From Gordonibacter sp. An230 (GTDB lineage: Bacteria > Actinomycetota > Coriobacteriia > Coriobacteriales > Eggerthellaceae), in NCBI RefSeq assembly GCF_002159915.1, contig NZ_NFJP01000023.1, forward strand, positions 1-64,000: 64,000 nt of DNA, in the 5' to 3' direction. The position numbers and the translations under genes were made by a program. This document shows positions 23,963 through 33,705 of the stretch, piece by piece. The notes beneath the pieces are model-generated. The model did no database searches, had not been told where the DNA came from, and saw nothing but the letters and a program-made list of their open reading frames with translations. Each line of letters opens with the position of its first letter. Within the stretch, counting starts at the first letter, position 1.

Positions 23963-25023
23963 GCGGCTTCGAGGCGCGTCTGACGCCGGGTCCTCTGCAC
24001 CGGCTCGACGGATCGTTGGCGGAGAGCGGCTGGGCGACATCGCCGGTGCGCGCGTACGAGCGCAACCGTCTCAAGGTGCCGAAACGCTGGATCAGGGAAT
24101 GGGACCGGTACCTGGTGCACGACGACGAATTCGCCGTCATCCTGTCGGTGGCCGACCTGGGTCATGTCGGGTTCGCGTCGGCGTCGGTGGTCGACTTCTC
24201 CCAAGCCGCGTCGCATACGGCGAGCGTGGTCGTGCCGTTTCCCCTCGGGCGCTTCGGGCTTCCCGCCTCTTCGGATGCGGGTGCGACCTCGTTCGAGAGC
24301 GGACGCGCGTCGTTTCTGTTCGAGGTGGGCGACGGCTTTCGCCGCCTCAAGGTTCGCTTCGCGAGCTTCGACGGCAACGACGATCTGGCCTTCGAGGCCG
24401 TGCTCGACGAGGAGCCTCGCGATTCGGTCGTGGTCAGCACCTTGACGGGGGAGGATTCCCTCGCGTTTCGCTACAGCCGAAAGACCCTCGCCATGCGGGT
24501 GCGGGGCAGTTTGAAAAAGGGGCTGCTTGTGCACGGGTTCTGCCCCGATAACTCGTTTGGGACGCTGGACTGGGGTCGCGGCGCGTGGTCGCGCTGGGGC
24601 GATTGGCGCTGGGCCGCTGTCCAGGGGTGGCAGGAGGGCCGTCGCTTCGGACTGAGCTTAGCATGCGATTCCGGCGGCGCGTCGGCAGTTTCCGAGAGCG
24701 CGGCGTTCGTCGACGGCGCGGCGCACAGGCTTTCCCCCGTCGATTTCGCCATTACAGAGAAGACGGGGGGCGCGCGTGCGAGGCGGCTGTCCGACCGCTA
24801 TCAACTCATGCAGCCGTGGCGTCTGGGCGATGCCGACGGACGCCTCGACCTTGTGTTCACGCCGCTGCTCGATTGCGCCGGCCATGCGGGCTTCGATCCG
24901 CTCGGCGTCGACCGGAGCCAGGCGTTCGGGCGCTTCGACGGCTCGGTCGCGCTCGACGACGGCGAGCGCTTCTCGGTGGAGGCCCTTCTCGGCTTTGCCG
25001 AGGTTGCGCGCGCCGCGCGCTGA
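23959..25023 (+). CDS. DUF2804 family protein
   Basis: 354 residues matching the DUF2804 pattern: WDRYLV near the N terminus, an FGTLDWGRGAWSR block (about 195-207), WRWAAVQGWQEGRRFGL, PWRLGDADGRLDLVFTPLLD, and a terminal FGRFDGSVALDDGE. These proteins look like lipocalin-fold lipid-related proteins with no established reaction, so no function is claimed. GTG start at 23959 overlaps the mscS stop, so it is translationally coupled to the channel gene. No signal peptide is evident. Confidence 0.85.
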   Translation: MSGFEARLTPGPLHRLDGSLAESGWATSPVRAYERNRLKVPKRWIREWDRYLVHDDEFAVILSVADLGHVGFASASVVDFSQAASHTASVVVPFPLGRFGLPASSDAGATSFESGRASFLFEVGDGFRRLKVRFASFDGNDDLAFEAVLDEEPRDSVVVSTLTGEDSLAFRYSRKTLAMRVRGSLKKGLLVHGFCPDNSFGTLDWGRGAWSRWGDWRWAAVQGWQEGRRFGLSLACDSGGASAVSESAAFVDGAAHRLSPVDFAITEKTGGARARRLSDRYQLMQPWRLGDADGRLDLVFTPLLDCAGHAGFDPLGVDRSQAFGRFDGSVALDDGERFSVEALLGFAEVARAAR

Positions 25024-25142
25024 CTGAGATCGGTATCTGCCGGCGTTTGCGGGAAGGGCGGGGCTGGCGGGTGGTGGCGGCTTTCCGAGTTTGGACGGCA
25101 AGAGCGCAGCAGGCCCCTCTTCTCCGTGCGCGCGAATCGGTT

Positions 25143-25293
25143 GTTTTTGGCCACGAAACCGAGTTCTGGCACGAAAACCCTTCTTTCGCGTTGTCGGTGC
25201 GGCGTTTCCGTCGGCAAAACGCCTGTTCAGCGTTTTCGGTGTCCCTTGCAGTCGTGCCGTCTCGTGCCAAAACGCGGTTTCGTGGCCAAAAAC
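25143..25293. repeat. Palindromic element, copy 1 (32-nt inverted arms, 87-nt centre)
   Basis: Arms 25143-25174 and 25262-25293 are inverted copies matching at 30 of 32 positions; the arm core is GGCCACGAAACCGAGTT then CTGGCACGA. The centre is 87 bases. A related element at 34274-34428 has the same arm sequence type and the same 87-base centre, although the centres themselves differ. It lies in a roughly 530-base non-coding stretch (25024-25552) that holds nothing else I recognise. Confidence 0.75.
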
Positions 25294-25552
25294 GGGGGCT
25301 TCTCGTGCATGTGCGCGCTCCTCGCAGGTGCAAGGCGCGCGACGGCCCTGCATCCGCTTGCTCCTGCGGGGGTGCGAAGGGGCGAGAGCCTGCGATCCCG
25401 TGCGTGCCTTCGCGCGGACAAGGGGCAGCCTCGGGCCTCCATAGCCCTGCTTCTCTTTTTGCGTGCGACGCCTCTCCGGTCTGCGCTCTCATGCGGCGCT
25501 TCCCGCCCGCCTTCCCGGAGGCGCTTCCCTTCCCGTTTTCCGGTGCGCGCAT

Positions 25553-25612
25553 TGTAAACGGTTCGCAAGGCTCTCTGTAAGGGGACGGTAAAGCCTTGTC
25601 ATGCTTCGGTCA
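25553..25612 (+). promoter_or_regulatory. Pho-box-like array upstream of pstS
   Basis: Six GTAA/GTCA-type half-sites at about 11-bp spacing: TGTAA 25553, CGCAA 25564, TGTAA 25576, GGTAA 25587, TGTCA 25597, GGTCA 25608 (steps 11, 12, 11, 10, 11). PhoB binds 11-bp direct repeats of TGTCA-like sites. The array is 114 bases before pstS, and PhoB-type regulators are encoded in the same cluster. Confidence 0.5.
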
Positions 25613-25725
25613 GGCATGCGTGCCCGTCCGCACACCGCGCCCGTCGGCGCGTATGATCGTCCGCGCACAGGATGCAAGACGAACGAACGGGCGGACGGTC
25701 CCGCCCCTTTCGAAGGGAGATGCTC

Positions 25726-26670
25726 ATGCAAGGTCAACTCATCAGCCGTCGCAGCTTCATCGGCGCCGCCGCGGGCGCGGCCATGGCGTTCGCCGGCCTC
25801 GGCCTGGTCGGCTGCGGCAGTAGCGGCAGCGGCAACAGCGGCGATGCCGCATCCGGCTCCGCGGGCGCTGCGCTCTCCGGCACGGTGACGGCGGTGGGCT
25901 CCACGGCGCTTCAGCCTCTGTGCGAGGCGGCGGCCGAGCAGTTCATGGCCGAGAATGCCGGCGTGCAGATCACGGTGCAGGGCGGCGGCTCGGGCCAGGG
26001 CATCACGCAGATCGCCCAGGGCGCCGTGCAGATCGGCAACTCCGACGTGTTCGCCGAGACGAAGCTCGAGAACGCCTCCGACCTCGACAAGATCAAGGAC
26101 AACCGCGTGTGCGTCGTGGGCATGGGTCCCATTGTGAACAGCGACGTGACCATCGACGACATCTCGCTCGAGGACCTCAAGGGCATCTTCACCGGCAAGA
26201 TCACCAACTGGAAAGAGGTGGGCGGCAACGACGAGGACATCGTCGTCATCAACCGCGCCTCCGGCTCCGGCACGCGCGCCACGTTCGAGGCTGCGGTGCT
26301 CGCCGGCGAGGAGGCTCCGTCTGACTTCACGCCGCAGGAGCAGGATTCCTCCGGCACCGTCACCAAGATGGTGTCCACCACCCCGGGTGCCATCTCCTAC
26401 GTGGCGTTCTCCTACTATGATGACTCCTTCAAGGCGCTCAAGGTGGACGGCGTGGACCCCGCGCCCGAGAACGTGGAGGACAACTCCTGGACCATCTGGG
26501 CCTACGAGCACATGTACACCGTCGCCGAGCCCGACGAGGCCACGCAGGCGTTCATCGACTACATGATGAGCGACGAAGTGCAGTCCTCGCTCGTGGAAGC
26601 GCAGGGCTACATCCCCGTGTCCGGCATGAAGGTGGAGAAGGACGCGGACGGAAACGTCACCACCCTCTAG
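25726..26670 (+). CDS. pstS: Phosphate ABC transporter substrate-binding lipoprotein
   Basis: Captures phosphate outside the membrane for PstCAB. 314 residues. The signal has a twin-arginine element (SRRSFIGAAAG) and a lipobox (LVGC), so it looks like a Tat-exported lipoprotein. The mature protein shows PBP-like phosphate-site patterns: TAVGSTALQPL, GGGSGQGITQIAQG and NRASGSGTRATFE, in which Ser/Thr/Arg contact phosphate in the family. ATG at 25726 is placed six bases after GAAGGGAG; an ATG six bases earlier overlaps that site. A Pho-box-like array lies upstream. Confidence 0.95.
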   Translation: MQGQLISRRSFIGAAAGAAMAFAGLGLVGCGSSGSGNSGDAASGSAGAALSGTVTAVGSTALQPLCEAAAEQFMAENAGVQITVQGGGSGQGITQIAQGAVQIGNSDVFAETKLENASDLDKIKDNRVCVVGMGPIVNSDVTIDDISLEDLKGIFTGKITNWKEVGGNDEDIVVINRASGSGTRATFEAAVLAGEEAPSDFTPQEQDSSGTVTKMVSTTPGAISYVAFSYYDDSFKALKVDGVDPAPENVEDNSWTIWAYEHMYTVAEPDEATQAFIDYMMSDEVQSSLVEAQGYIPVSGMKVEKDADGNVTTL

Positions 26671-26692
26671 CAGCGAAAGGAGACGCGCAGCG

Positions 26693-27613
26693 ATGGCGAA
26701 GCACGTGCCAAAGCGCCGCGTCGAGCTTGTCGGCAAGGGCGTCACGGGCGCATGCATCGCGCTCGTGGCGCTCCTCGTCGTGACGCTCGTCGCCATGGTC
26801 GCGCAGCGTGGCATTTCCACGTTCGCGGTCGACGGCATCAACCTCTTCGATTTCCTCACGGGCACCACGTGGAACCCGCACCAGGACGACGCGAACGGCA
26901 TGCCCACCGTCGGGGCCTTGCCCATGATCGTCGGGTCGTTCTCGGTGACCATCCTCTCCACGCTGGTGGCCCTGCCCATCGCCGTCGGGTCGGCCATCTT
27001 CGTGGTGGAGGTGGCGCCCGGATTCGGCAGACGGGTGTTCCAGCCGCTCATCGAGCTTTTGGTGGGCATCCCGTCGGTCGTGTACGGCCTGATCGGCCTC
27101 ACGGTCATCGTGGCGTGGACGCGCGATGTGGGCGGCATGCTCGGGCAGAACATCACCGGCTACGGCATCTTCTCAAGCTCCATCGTGCTGGCCGTGATGA
27201 TTCTGCCCACAGTCACCTCGCTTTCCATCGACGCTCTGGCCGCCGTGCCCAACGAGTATCGCGAGGGTTCCTACGCGCTCGGCTGCACGCGCTGGCAGAC
27301 GGTGTGGAACGTGGTGCTGCGAAGCGCCCTGCCCTCGCTCATGACCGCGGTCATCCTGGGGATGACGCGCGCCTTCGGCGAGGCGCTGGCGGTGCAGATG
27401 GTCATCGGCAACGCCGCCCAGATCCCCTCGTCGCTGTTCACGCCGGCGTCCACGCTCACGTCGGTGCTCACCATGGGCATGGGCAACGAGGCCATGGGGA
27501 CGGTCTACAACGACGTGCTCTGGTCGCTCGCGCTTCTGCTGATGGCGATGTCGCTCGTGTTCATCCTCATCATCCACCTCATCGGGCGAAAGGGGGCGAG
27601 AAAGCATGGCTAA
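26693..27613 (+). CDS. pstC: Phosphate ABC transporter permease PstC
   Basis: Membrane channel subunit, 306 residues, six membrane helices; the EAA-type cytoplasmic loop is EYREGSYALGCTRWQTVWNVVL. It begins 22 bases after pstS and overlaps pstA by eight bases. Confidence 0.94.
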   Translation: MAKHVPKRRVELVGKGVTGACIALVALLVVTLVAMVAQRGISTFAVDGINLFDFLTGTTWNPHQDDANGMPTVGALPMIVGSFSVTILSTLVALPIAVGSAIFVVEVAPGFGRRVFQPLIELLVGIPSVVYGLIGLTVIVAWTRDVGGMLGQNITGYGIFSSSIVLAVMILPTVTSLSIDALAAVPNEYREGSYALGCTRWQTVWNVVLRSALPSLMTAVILGMTRAFGEALAVQMVIGNAAQIPSSLFTPASTLTSVLTMGMGNEAMGTVYNDVLWSLALLLMAMSLVFILIIHLIGRKGARKHG

Positions 27614-28574
27614 GGGAAGCGGCAACGCCGCGCCCGCGCCCGCCTCGGCATCCGCTGCGCGCGGGTTCGACATGGCGGCCCATGTGCGCCGCATCAACGC
27701 GCAGGACAAGGCGGCCACCGTCGTTCTGACGCTCATCGTGGGGTTCGTGCTGCTCATCTTGGCCGCCATCGTGGTGTACGTGCTGGCGTCGGGCGCGGGC
27801 AAGCTGTTCGACCTCGGCTTTCTGACGGGCAAGCCCCAGCAGTTCAAAGAGGGCGGCGGCATCGGCCCGCAGCTGTTCAACTCGTTCTACCTGCTCGTGC
27901 TGACGCTTCTCATCTCGGTGCCCATCTCGCTGGGCGCGGCGATCTTTTTGGCCGAGTACGCGCCGGACAACCGGGCCACCGCTATCGCGAAGACCCTCAT
28001 CGAGACGTTGTCGTCTCTGCCGTCCATCGTGGTGGGCCTGTTCGGGTTTCTGTTCTTCGTGCTGTATCTGGGATGGGGCTTCTCCATCATCGCGGGCGCG
28101 GTGGCGCTCACCATGTTCAACGTGCCCATCCTCGTGCGCGTGATCCAGCAGGCGCTCGAGAACGTGCCGCGCACGCAGCGCGACGCGGCGCTGGCCATGG
28201 GCCTGACCCGGTGGGAGACGACCATCCACGTGCTTCTGCCCGTGGCCATGCCCGCCATCGTCACCGGCATCGTGCTGTCCGCGGGCCGCGTGTTCGGCGA
28301 GGCGGCGGCCCTCATCTTCACGGCAGGGCAGTCGGCGCCCATGCTCGACTTCACGAACTTCGACCTGTCGAGCCCCGCGTGTCCGTGGAACGTGTTCCGT
28401 CCGGCCGAGACGCTGGCCGTGCACATCTGGAAGATCAACAGCGAGGGCGTGGTGCCCGACCTCGAGGCCGTGTCCAACGGCACCGCCGCCGTGCTGCTCG
28501 TGTGCATCTTGGCCTTCAACCTGCTGGCCCGCTTGGTGGGCAAGCTTCTCGAAAGGAGGATGACGAGCGAATGA
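27606..28574 (+). CDS. pstA: Phosphate ABC transporter permease PstA
   Basis: Second channel subunit, 322 residues, with the PstA segments FLAEYAPDNRATAIAK, LPSIVVGLFGF and the EAA-like loop RDAALAMGLTRWETTIHVLLP. It carries a roughly 35-residue Ala-rich N-terminal extension before the first helix. Its stop overlaps the ATG of the first pstB (ATGA). Confidence 0.94.
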   Translation: MAKGSGNAAPAPASASAARGFDMAAHVRRINAQDKAATVVLTLIVGFVLLILAAIVVYVLASGAGKLFDLGFLTGKPQQFKEGGGIGPQLFNSFYLLVLTLLISVPISLGAAIFLAEYAPDNRATAIAKTLIETLSSLPSIVVGLFGFLFFVLYLGWGFSIIAGAVALTMFNVPILVRVIQQALENVPRTQRDAALAMGLTRWETTIHVLLPVAMPAIVTGIVLSAGRVFGEAAALIFTAGQSAPMLDFTNFDLSSPACPWNVFRPAETLAVHIWKINSEGVVPDLEAVSNGTAAVLLVCILAFNLLARLVGKLLERRMTSE

Positions 28575-29323
28575 TCGAGACACGCGACCTGACCGTCTCC
28601 TACGGCGGCGTCGAAGCCCTGCACGCCACCTCGCTCGAATTCCAGGCGGGCCAGGTGACCGCGCTCATCGGGCCTTCGGGCTGCGGCAAGTCCACCTTCC
28701 TGCGCTGTTTGAACCTCATGAACCGCGAGATCCCCGGATGCTGCGTGGGCGGGAGCATCCTCTACCACGGGCGCGACGTCAACACGGCGAAGGAGAACCT
28801 GTTCGAGCTGCGCAAATCCATCGGCATGGTGTTCCAGCAGCCCACGCCGTTTCGCAAGTCCATCCGCGAGAACATCCTGTTCGCGCCCAAGCGCCATGGC
28901 CTTGTGGCCGGCAGGGAGCAGGAGGACGCGCTCGTGGAGGAATCGCTGCGGGCGGGCGCTTTGTGGGATGAGGTGAAGGACAAGCTCGACAAGAGCGCGT
29001 GCGCCCTGTCCGGCGGCCAGCAGCAGCGCCTGTGCATCGCGCGCACGCTCGCCATGCGCCCTGACGTGGTGCTGTTCGACGAGCCGTGCTCGGCGCTCGA
29101 CCCCATCTCCACCTACACCATCGAGGAAACGATCCGCGCGATCGCCGAGCGCGGCATCTGCGCGATCATCGTGACGCACAACATGGAGCAGGCCGCGCGC
29201 GTGTCCGACCGCACCGCGTTCTTCTACCTGGGCGACATGGTGGAGACGGGCGACACCAAGCAGATCTTCTCGGCGCCGCGCGACGCGCGCCTCGCCGACT
29301 ACCTGACGGGGAGGTTCGGCTGA
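28571..29323 (+). CDS. pstB: Phosphate ABC transporter ATPase PstB, first copy
   Basis: 250 residues with Walker [10 protein letters not shown], signature [15 protein letters not shown], Walker [17 protein letters not shown], and [18 protein letters not shown], all PstB-type. The start overlaps the pstA stop and the stop overlaps the start of a second pstB (TGATG), so both are translated together. The two copies are clearly paralogous but differ throughout; whether they form a mixed ATPase dimer is open. Confidence 0.93.
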   Translation: MIETRDLTVSYGGVEALHATSLEFQAGQVTALIGPSGCGKSTFLRCLNLMNREIPGCCVGGSILYHGRDVNTAKENLFELRKSIGMVFQQPTPFRKSIRENILFAPKRHGLVAGREQEDALVEESLRAGALWDEVKDKLDKSACALSGGQQQRLCIARTLAMRPDVVLFDEPCSALDPISTYTIEETIRAIAERGICAIIVTHNMEQAARVSDRTAFFYLGDMVETGDTKQIFSAPRDARLADYLTGRFG

Positions 29324-30063
29324 TGATTTCGGTAGAGAACTTCAAACTGTGGTACGGCGACTTCCAAGCGCTCAAGGGCATCACGCTCGAGGTGCCGAAG
29401 AACCAAGTGACTGCGTTCATCGGCCCTTCGGGTTGCGGCAAGTCCACGCTTTTGCGTGCGATGAACCGCATGTGCGACTTCGTGGGGGGCGTGCGCCACG
29501 AGGGCTCGATCGCCATCGACGGGCGCGACGTGTTCGCCTCCGACCCGAACGAGCTGCGCGTGGCCGTGGGCATGGTGTTCCAGCACCCCAACCCGTTCCC
29601 CCTGAGCATTCGCGACAACATCCTGTACGGGCCGCGGCGCATGCGCCGCATCTCGAAGGCCGAGGGCGACGAGATCGTGGAGTGCAGCCTACGCGACGCG
29701 GGCCTGTTCGACGAGGTGAAGGACAAGCTCGACCAAAGCGGTCTGGGGATATCCGGCGGCCAGCAGCAGCGCCTGTGCATCGCGCGCGCCCTGGCGGTGG
29801 ATCCGCAGGTTTTGCTGATGGACGAGCCCACGAGCGCCCTCGACCCCATCTCCACGGGGCTGGTGGAGGAGCTCATGCTCTCCCTCGCGCGCGAGCGCAC
29901 CGTGGTGGTGGTCACCCACAACATGCAGCAGGCGACGCGCGTGGCGGATCGCACCGCGTTCTTCTACCTGGGGGAATTGGTGGAGGAGGGCCCCACCAAG
30001 CGCCTGTTCTCCGACCCGCGCGAGCAGCGCACCCAAGAATACCTGACAGGGAGGTTTGGCTAA
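29323..30063 (+). CDS. pstB: Phosphate ABC transporter ATPase PstB, second copy
   Basis: 246 residues with Walker [10 protein letters not shown], signature [15 protein letters not shown], Walker [17 protein letters not shown] and [18 protein letters not shown]. This copy keeps the common PstB form DEPTSALDP, whereas the first has DEPCSALDP. It overlaps phoU by one base (TAATG). Confidence 0.93.
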   Translation: MISVENFKLWYGDFQALKGITLEVPKNQVTAFIGPSGCGKSTLLRAMNRMCDFVGGVRHEGSIAIDGRDVFASDPNELRVAVGMVFQHPNPFPLSIRDNILYGPRRMRRISKAEGDEIVECSLRDAGLFDEVKDKLDQSGLGISGGQQQRLCIARALAVDPQVLLMDEPTSALDPISTGLVEELMLSLARERTVVVVTHNMQQATRVADRTAFFYLGELVEEGPTKRLFSDPREQRTQEYLTGRFG

Positions 30064-30761
30064 TGCAATCTCGAAGCAAGTACATCAAGCAGCTCGACGA
30101 CCTCGAGGCGCACGTCCAGCGGCTTGGCGACCACGTGGTGGCCGACATCCGCGCCGCAGGTCTGGCGCTCGCCGGAGACGAGGGTTCGGCCGAGGGCGTG
30201 CTGCAGGGACGCAAGGCCGAGCGGCGGCTGCAGCACGCCATCGAGAGCGGTTGCTTGGACGCGCTGCTGCTTCAGCAGCCGCTGGTGGCGGGCGATCTGC
30301 GGTTCGTGTCCGGTGTGTTCCGCATCGTGTCCGACCTGTCGCACATCGGGTCGATGACGCGCGACATCGCGTTTCTATCTCAGAGCGTTCCCGGTGAGAT
30401 CGTCGCGCGGGTGGGAGAGAACCTCGCCGCCTCCTGCGAGAAGACGGCCGACATGGTGGCCTTGGCGGTGGGCGCGTTCAAGGACGCCGACGAAGAGGCG
30501 GCGCGGCGCGTGTTCGCCCTGGACAACGAGGTGGACGAGCTGTACAAGCGCTCCCAGGACGTCATCGTCGAGATGATCCGCACGACCACGTCCGACCCCG
30601 AGCACCTGCCGGAACTGCTCATGGTGGCCAAGTACTTCGAACGCATCGGCGACGACGCGCAGCGCATCGCCGGATGGGCGCTGTTCCGCGTGACCGGGCA
30701 CCATGAGGTATACTACAAGGCGCACGACGGGGAAGGCGCGAACGAAGCCTTCCCGAGCTGA
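30063..30761 (+). CDS. phoU: Phosphate transport regulator PhoU
   Basis: 232 residues, all-helical, two PhoU repeats; the metal-binding E/D-rich motif is seen as VSDLSHIGSMTRDIA in repeat one and AKYFERIGDDAQRIAGWA in repeat two. It dampens Pst uptake and signals to the PhoR-type kinase. Start and stop overlap the neighbouring genes by one base, so it is fully operonic. Confidence 0.93.
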   Translation: MQSRSKYIKQLDDLEAHVQRLGDHVVADIRAAGLALAGDEGSAEGVLQGRKAERRLQHAIESGCLDALLLQQPLVAGDLRFVSGVFRIVSDLSHIGSMTRDIAFLSQSVPGEIVARVGENLAASCEKTADMVALAVGAFKDADEEAARRVFALDNEVDELYKRSQDVIVEMIRTTTSDPEHLPELLMVAKYFERIGDDAQRIAGWALFRVTGHHEVYYKAHDGEGANEAFPS

Positions 30762-31471
30762 TGACGGAGGGATTCGGAGGTCGGACGCGCGTGGTCTACT
30801 ACGTTGAGGACGACAACAACATTCGCGAGCTCGCCGTGTACGCGCTGTCGCGCGCGGGCATCGAGGTGGAGGGCGTCGCCGACGACGCGGAGTTCCGCGC
30901 GGCGTGCGCCCGCCGTCTTCCCGACGTAGTCATACTCGACATCATGCTGCCCGGCGTGGACGGCTTGGACATGCTGCGGCGCATCAGGCAGACGCCGGGG
31001 ATGTCCCGCGTGCCGGTGATGATGGTGACGGCGAAGAGCACCGAGCTTGACATCGTGACCGCGCTGGACAACGGGGCCGACGAGTACATGACCAAGCCCT
31101 ACGGCATGATGGAGCTGGTCAGCCGCACGCGCGCGCTGTTGCGGCGCGCGCCGGAGTGGTCGGCGCGCCAGGTGGAGCGAGCGCTTGAGGTCGGGCCGCT
31201 CTCGGTGTCGCTCGACCGCCGCGAGGCGACGTGCGACGGCGCGCCGCTCGATTTGACGGCGCGCGAGTTCGACCTGCTCGTGCACTTCATGCAGAACCCC
31301 GACGTGGTGTTCACGCGCGAGACGCTTCTGCAGCACGTGTGGGGGTGGGACTTCGGCGGGGGCAGCAGGACGGTCGACACGCACGTGCTGACCCTGCGCC
31401 AGAAGCTGGGCGATCACGCCGGATTGCTGGAGACGGTGCGCGGCGTGGGCTACCGATTGCGGAAGGAGTAA
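30761..31471 (+). CDS. PhoB-type response regulator 1 (OmpR family)
   Basis: 236 residues: receiver domain with acidic DD (17-18), phosphoacceptor Asp-60 (VILDIMLPG) and K in TKPYG; winged-helix domain ending TVDTHVLTLRQKLGD and VRGVGYRLRKE. Its ATG overlaps the phoU stop (TGATG); a GTG ten codons later follows GGAGG and may be the real start. It is strongly similar to the next regulator, so the pair arose by duplication. Expected to bind the Pho-box-like array before pstS. Confidence 0.92.
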   Translation: MTEGFGGRTRVVYYVEDDNNIRELAVYALSRAGIEVEGVADDAEFRAACARRLPDVVILDIMLPGVDGLDMLRRIRQTPGMSRVPVMMVTAKSTELDIVTALDNGADEYMTKPYGMMELVSRTRALLRRAPEWSARQVERALEVGPLSVSLDRREATCDGAPLDLTAREFDLLVHFMQNPDVVFTRETLLQHVWGWDFGGGSRTVDTHVLTLRQKLGDHAGLLETVRGVGYRLRKE

Positions 31472-31612
31472 GGGCGTGCGGGCGGCGAATGCGACGGCGA
31501 GGAGCGCCGCGGCGTTCGGGATCGTCCCGCCGCGCGGCCAGGCGCGTCTCGCGCGCGGCGGCGCCTCGCAGCGGCGGCCTGTCTTCCTGTTCGGCGAAAC
31601 GAAGGAACCTTC

Positions 31613-32302
31613 ATGATCTACTACGTTGAAGACGACACCAACATCCGCGACCTGACGGTGTACGCGCTGCGTCAGGCCGGGTTCGAGGCGCAGGGATTCC
31701 CGGCGGCAGAGGAGTTCTTCGCCGCGTGCAAGGAACGGCTGCCCGAGCTCGTGCTGCTCGACATCATGCTGCCCGAGGTGGACGGGCTCGAGATACTTCA
31801 CGTCCTGCGTGACGATCCGGCGACGAAGCGCTTGCCGGTCATGATGCTCACGGCCAAGGGCACCGAGTTCGACACCGTGTGCGGCCTCGATGCCGGTGCC
31901 GACGACTACCTGGCCAAGCCCTTCGGCATGATGGAGCTGGTCAGCCGCGTGAACGCGCTTCTGCGCCGCGCGGGCGCGCCTGCCGCCGCACGCGACGAGC
32001 TTTCCTGCGGTTCGGTCGTGCTGACGGCGTCGGCCCACACGGTGAGCGTGGACGGCCAGCCCGTCGCGCTCACGCTCAAGGAGTTCGACCTTCTGCGCGC
32101 CCTCATGCAAAACGAGGGGCGCGTGCTCTCGCGCCGCCAACTGCTCGAGGACGTGTGGGGCGTCACCTACGTGGGCGAGACGCGCACGGTGGACGTGCAC
32201 GTGCAGACGCTGCGCCAGAAACTTGCCGCCGCGTCCGATGGGGCCGATGCGCTCATCCAGACGGTGCGTGGCGTGGGTTACTGCGTCAAGAGCCCCGCCT
32301 GA
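31613..32302 (+). CDS. PhoB-type response regulator 2 (OmpR family)
   Basis: 229 residues with phosphoacceptor Asp-50 (VLLDIMLPE), TAKG, AKPFG and the winged helix TVDVHVQTLRQKLAA. It shares phrases such as YYVEDD and GMMELVSR with regulator 1. It is 141 bases from regulator 1 and 14 bases from the histidine kinase, so it, rather than regulator 1, is the positional partner of the kinase. Confidence 0.93.
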   Translation: MIYYVEDDTNIRDLTVYALRQAGFEAQGFPAAEEFFAACKERLPELVLLDIMLPEVDGLEILHVLRDDPATKRLPVMMLTAKGTEFDTVCGLDAGADDYLAKPFGMMELVSRVNALLRRAGAPAAARDELSCGSVVLTASAHTVSVDGQPVALTLKEFDLLRALMQNEGRVLSRRQLLEDVWGVTYVGETRTVDVHVQTLRQKLAAASDGADALIQTVRGVGYCVKSPA

Positions 32303-32316
32303 GAGGGGGGCGTCTC

Positions 32317-33705
32317 GTGAGCCCCACCCATTTCAAGGTGAAGAGCCTCTCCGGCAAGATATTCACGAGCGTGCTCGCGTTCACGCTCGGCGTCATCGTG
32401 GCGTTTTCCGTGGCGATGACCACCATTTACTACCTGTCCTACGAGCGCGACGCCGAAGCCGAGCTGGCGGCCAGCGCCCAGGACGCGGCGCGCTACTTGA
32501 ACGCTACGCCCTCGTCCGACAACGCACCCGCGCTCGAAGAGCAGTTCTCGGGCACGACGCGCTACACGCTCATCGCCGCCGACGGCACGGTGCTGTTCGA
32601 CAGCGCCGCCGATGCGGGCACCCTTGGCAACCACGCCGATCGCCCTGAAGTGCAGGAAGCCGCCGTGTCCGGCGAAGCCGTCACCATGCGCCATTCCGAC
32701 ACGCTCGATACTGACACCTTGTACGCGGCCGTGAAGCTGGACGACGGTTCCATCGTGCGCCTGTCCGAGACGCGCCATTCGTTGCTGTCGTTTCTCGGCG
32801 ACATGCTCGTGCCCGTGCTCGTGGCGCTCGTGGCGGCCGTGGCGCTCGTGTTCGTCCTTTCGAAGGCGCTCACGCGCCGCATCATGAGGCCCATCGACGC
32901 GCTCGACTTCGCCAACCCCCTCGACAACGAGATCTACGAGGAGATGGACCCGCTGCTCATCCGCATCGACGAGCAGCAGCGCCAGCTGAAGCAGCAAAAC
33001 GCCGAGCTGGCCGAGGCCGAGAACATGCGGCGCGACTTCTCGAGCAACGTGAGCCACGAGATGAAGACACCCCTGCAGGTGATCAGCGGATACGCCGAGC
33101 TGATGAAAAACGACATGGTGCAGCCCGCCGACCGTCAGAAATTCGCCGCGCTCATCTACGACGAGGCCCAGGCCATGCGCTCGCTCATCAACGACGTGCT
33201 GACGCTCTCGAAGCTCGACGAAACCGCGTTCGAGAGCGAGGGGGCCGCGCCCGTCGACCTGTACGACGTGGCGCAGCGCGTGGCGGGCCGTCTGGCCAGC
33301 TTCGCGGATGGCCAGGGCGTCGGGGTGCGTATCGAGGGCGCTTCGGCGCGCATCGCCGGCAGCGAGACGCTTGCGGAGGAGATGCTGTACAACCTCATCG
33401 AGAACGGCATCCGCTACAATCACGAAGGCGGCAGCGTCGTCATGCGCGTGCGGGCCGACGCGGCGGCGGGGCGGGCGACGGTGACGGTGAGCGACACGGG
33501 CCCCGGCATCCCCGAGGAGCTGCACGACAAGGTGTTCGAGCGCTTCTTCCGCGTGGACAAAAGCCGTTCGAAGGAAACGGGCGGCACGGGCCTCGGGCTT
33601 GCCATCGTCAAGCACGCGGTGCTCCATCATCGCGGGACCATCGAGGTGAAGAGCGCCCTCGGCGAGGGAACCACCTTCGTGCTGCGCTTCCCGCTGGCCG
33701 ACTGA
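32317..33705 (+). CDS. PhoR-type membrane histidine kinase
   Basis: 462 residues. Membrane segments at about 16-40 and 152-175 bracket an extracytoplasmic sensor domain; then a short HAMP-like linker, the H box FSSNVSHEMKTPL (His near 246), N box NLIENGIRYN, and G boxes DTGPGIP and TGLGLAIVK. GTG at 32317 follows GAGAGGGG. It presumably phosphorylates one or both regulators upstream and receives the PhoU/Pst signal, although its long external loop suggests a further ligand. Pho assignment rests on context. Confidence 0.9.
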   Translation: MSPTHFKVKSLSGKIFTSVLAFTLGVIVAFSVAMTTIYYLSYERDAEAELAASAQDAARYLNATPSSDNAPALEEQFSGTTRYTLIAADGTVLFDSAADAGTLGNHADRPEVQEAAVSGEAVTMRHSDTLDTDTLYAAVKLDDGSIVRLSETRHSLLSFLGDMLVPVLVALVAAVALVFVLSKALTRRIMRPIDALDFANPLDNEIYEEMDPLLIRIDEQQRQLKQQNAELAEAENMRRDFSSNVSHEMKTPLQVISGYAELMKNDMVQPADRQKFAALIYDEAQAMRSLINDVLTLSKLDETAFESEGAAPVDLYDVAQRVAGRLASFADGQGVGVRIEGASARIAGSETLAEEMLYNLIENGIRYNHEGGSVVMRVRADAAAGRATVTVSDTGPGIPEELHDKVFERFFRVDKSRSKETGGTGLGLAIVKHAVLHHRGTIEVKSALGEGTTFVLRFPLAD

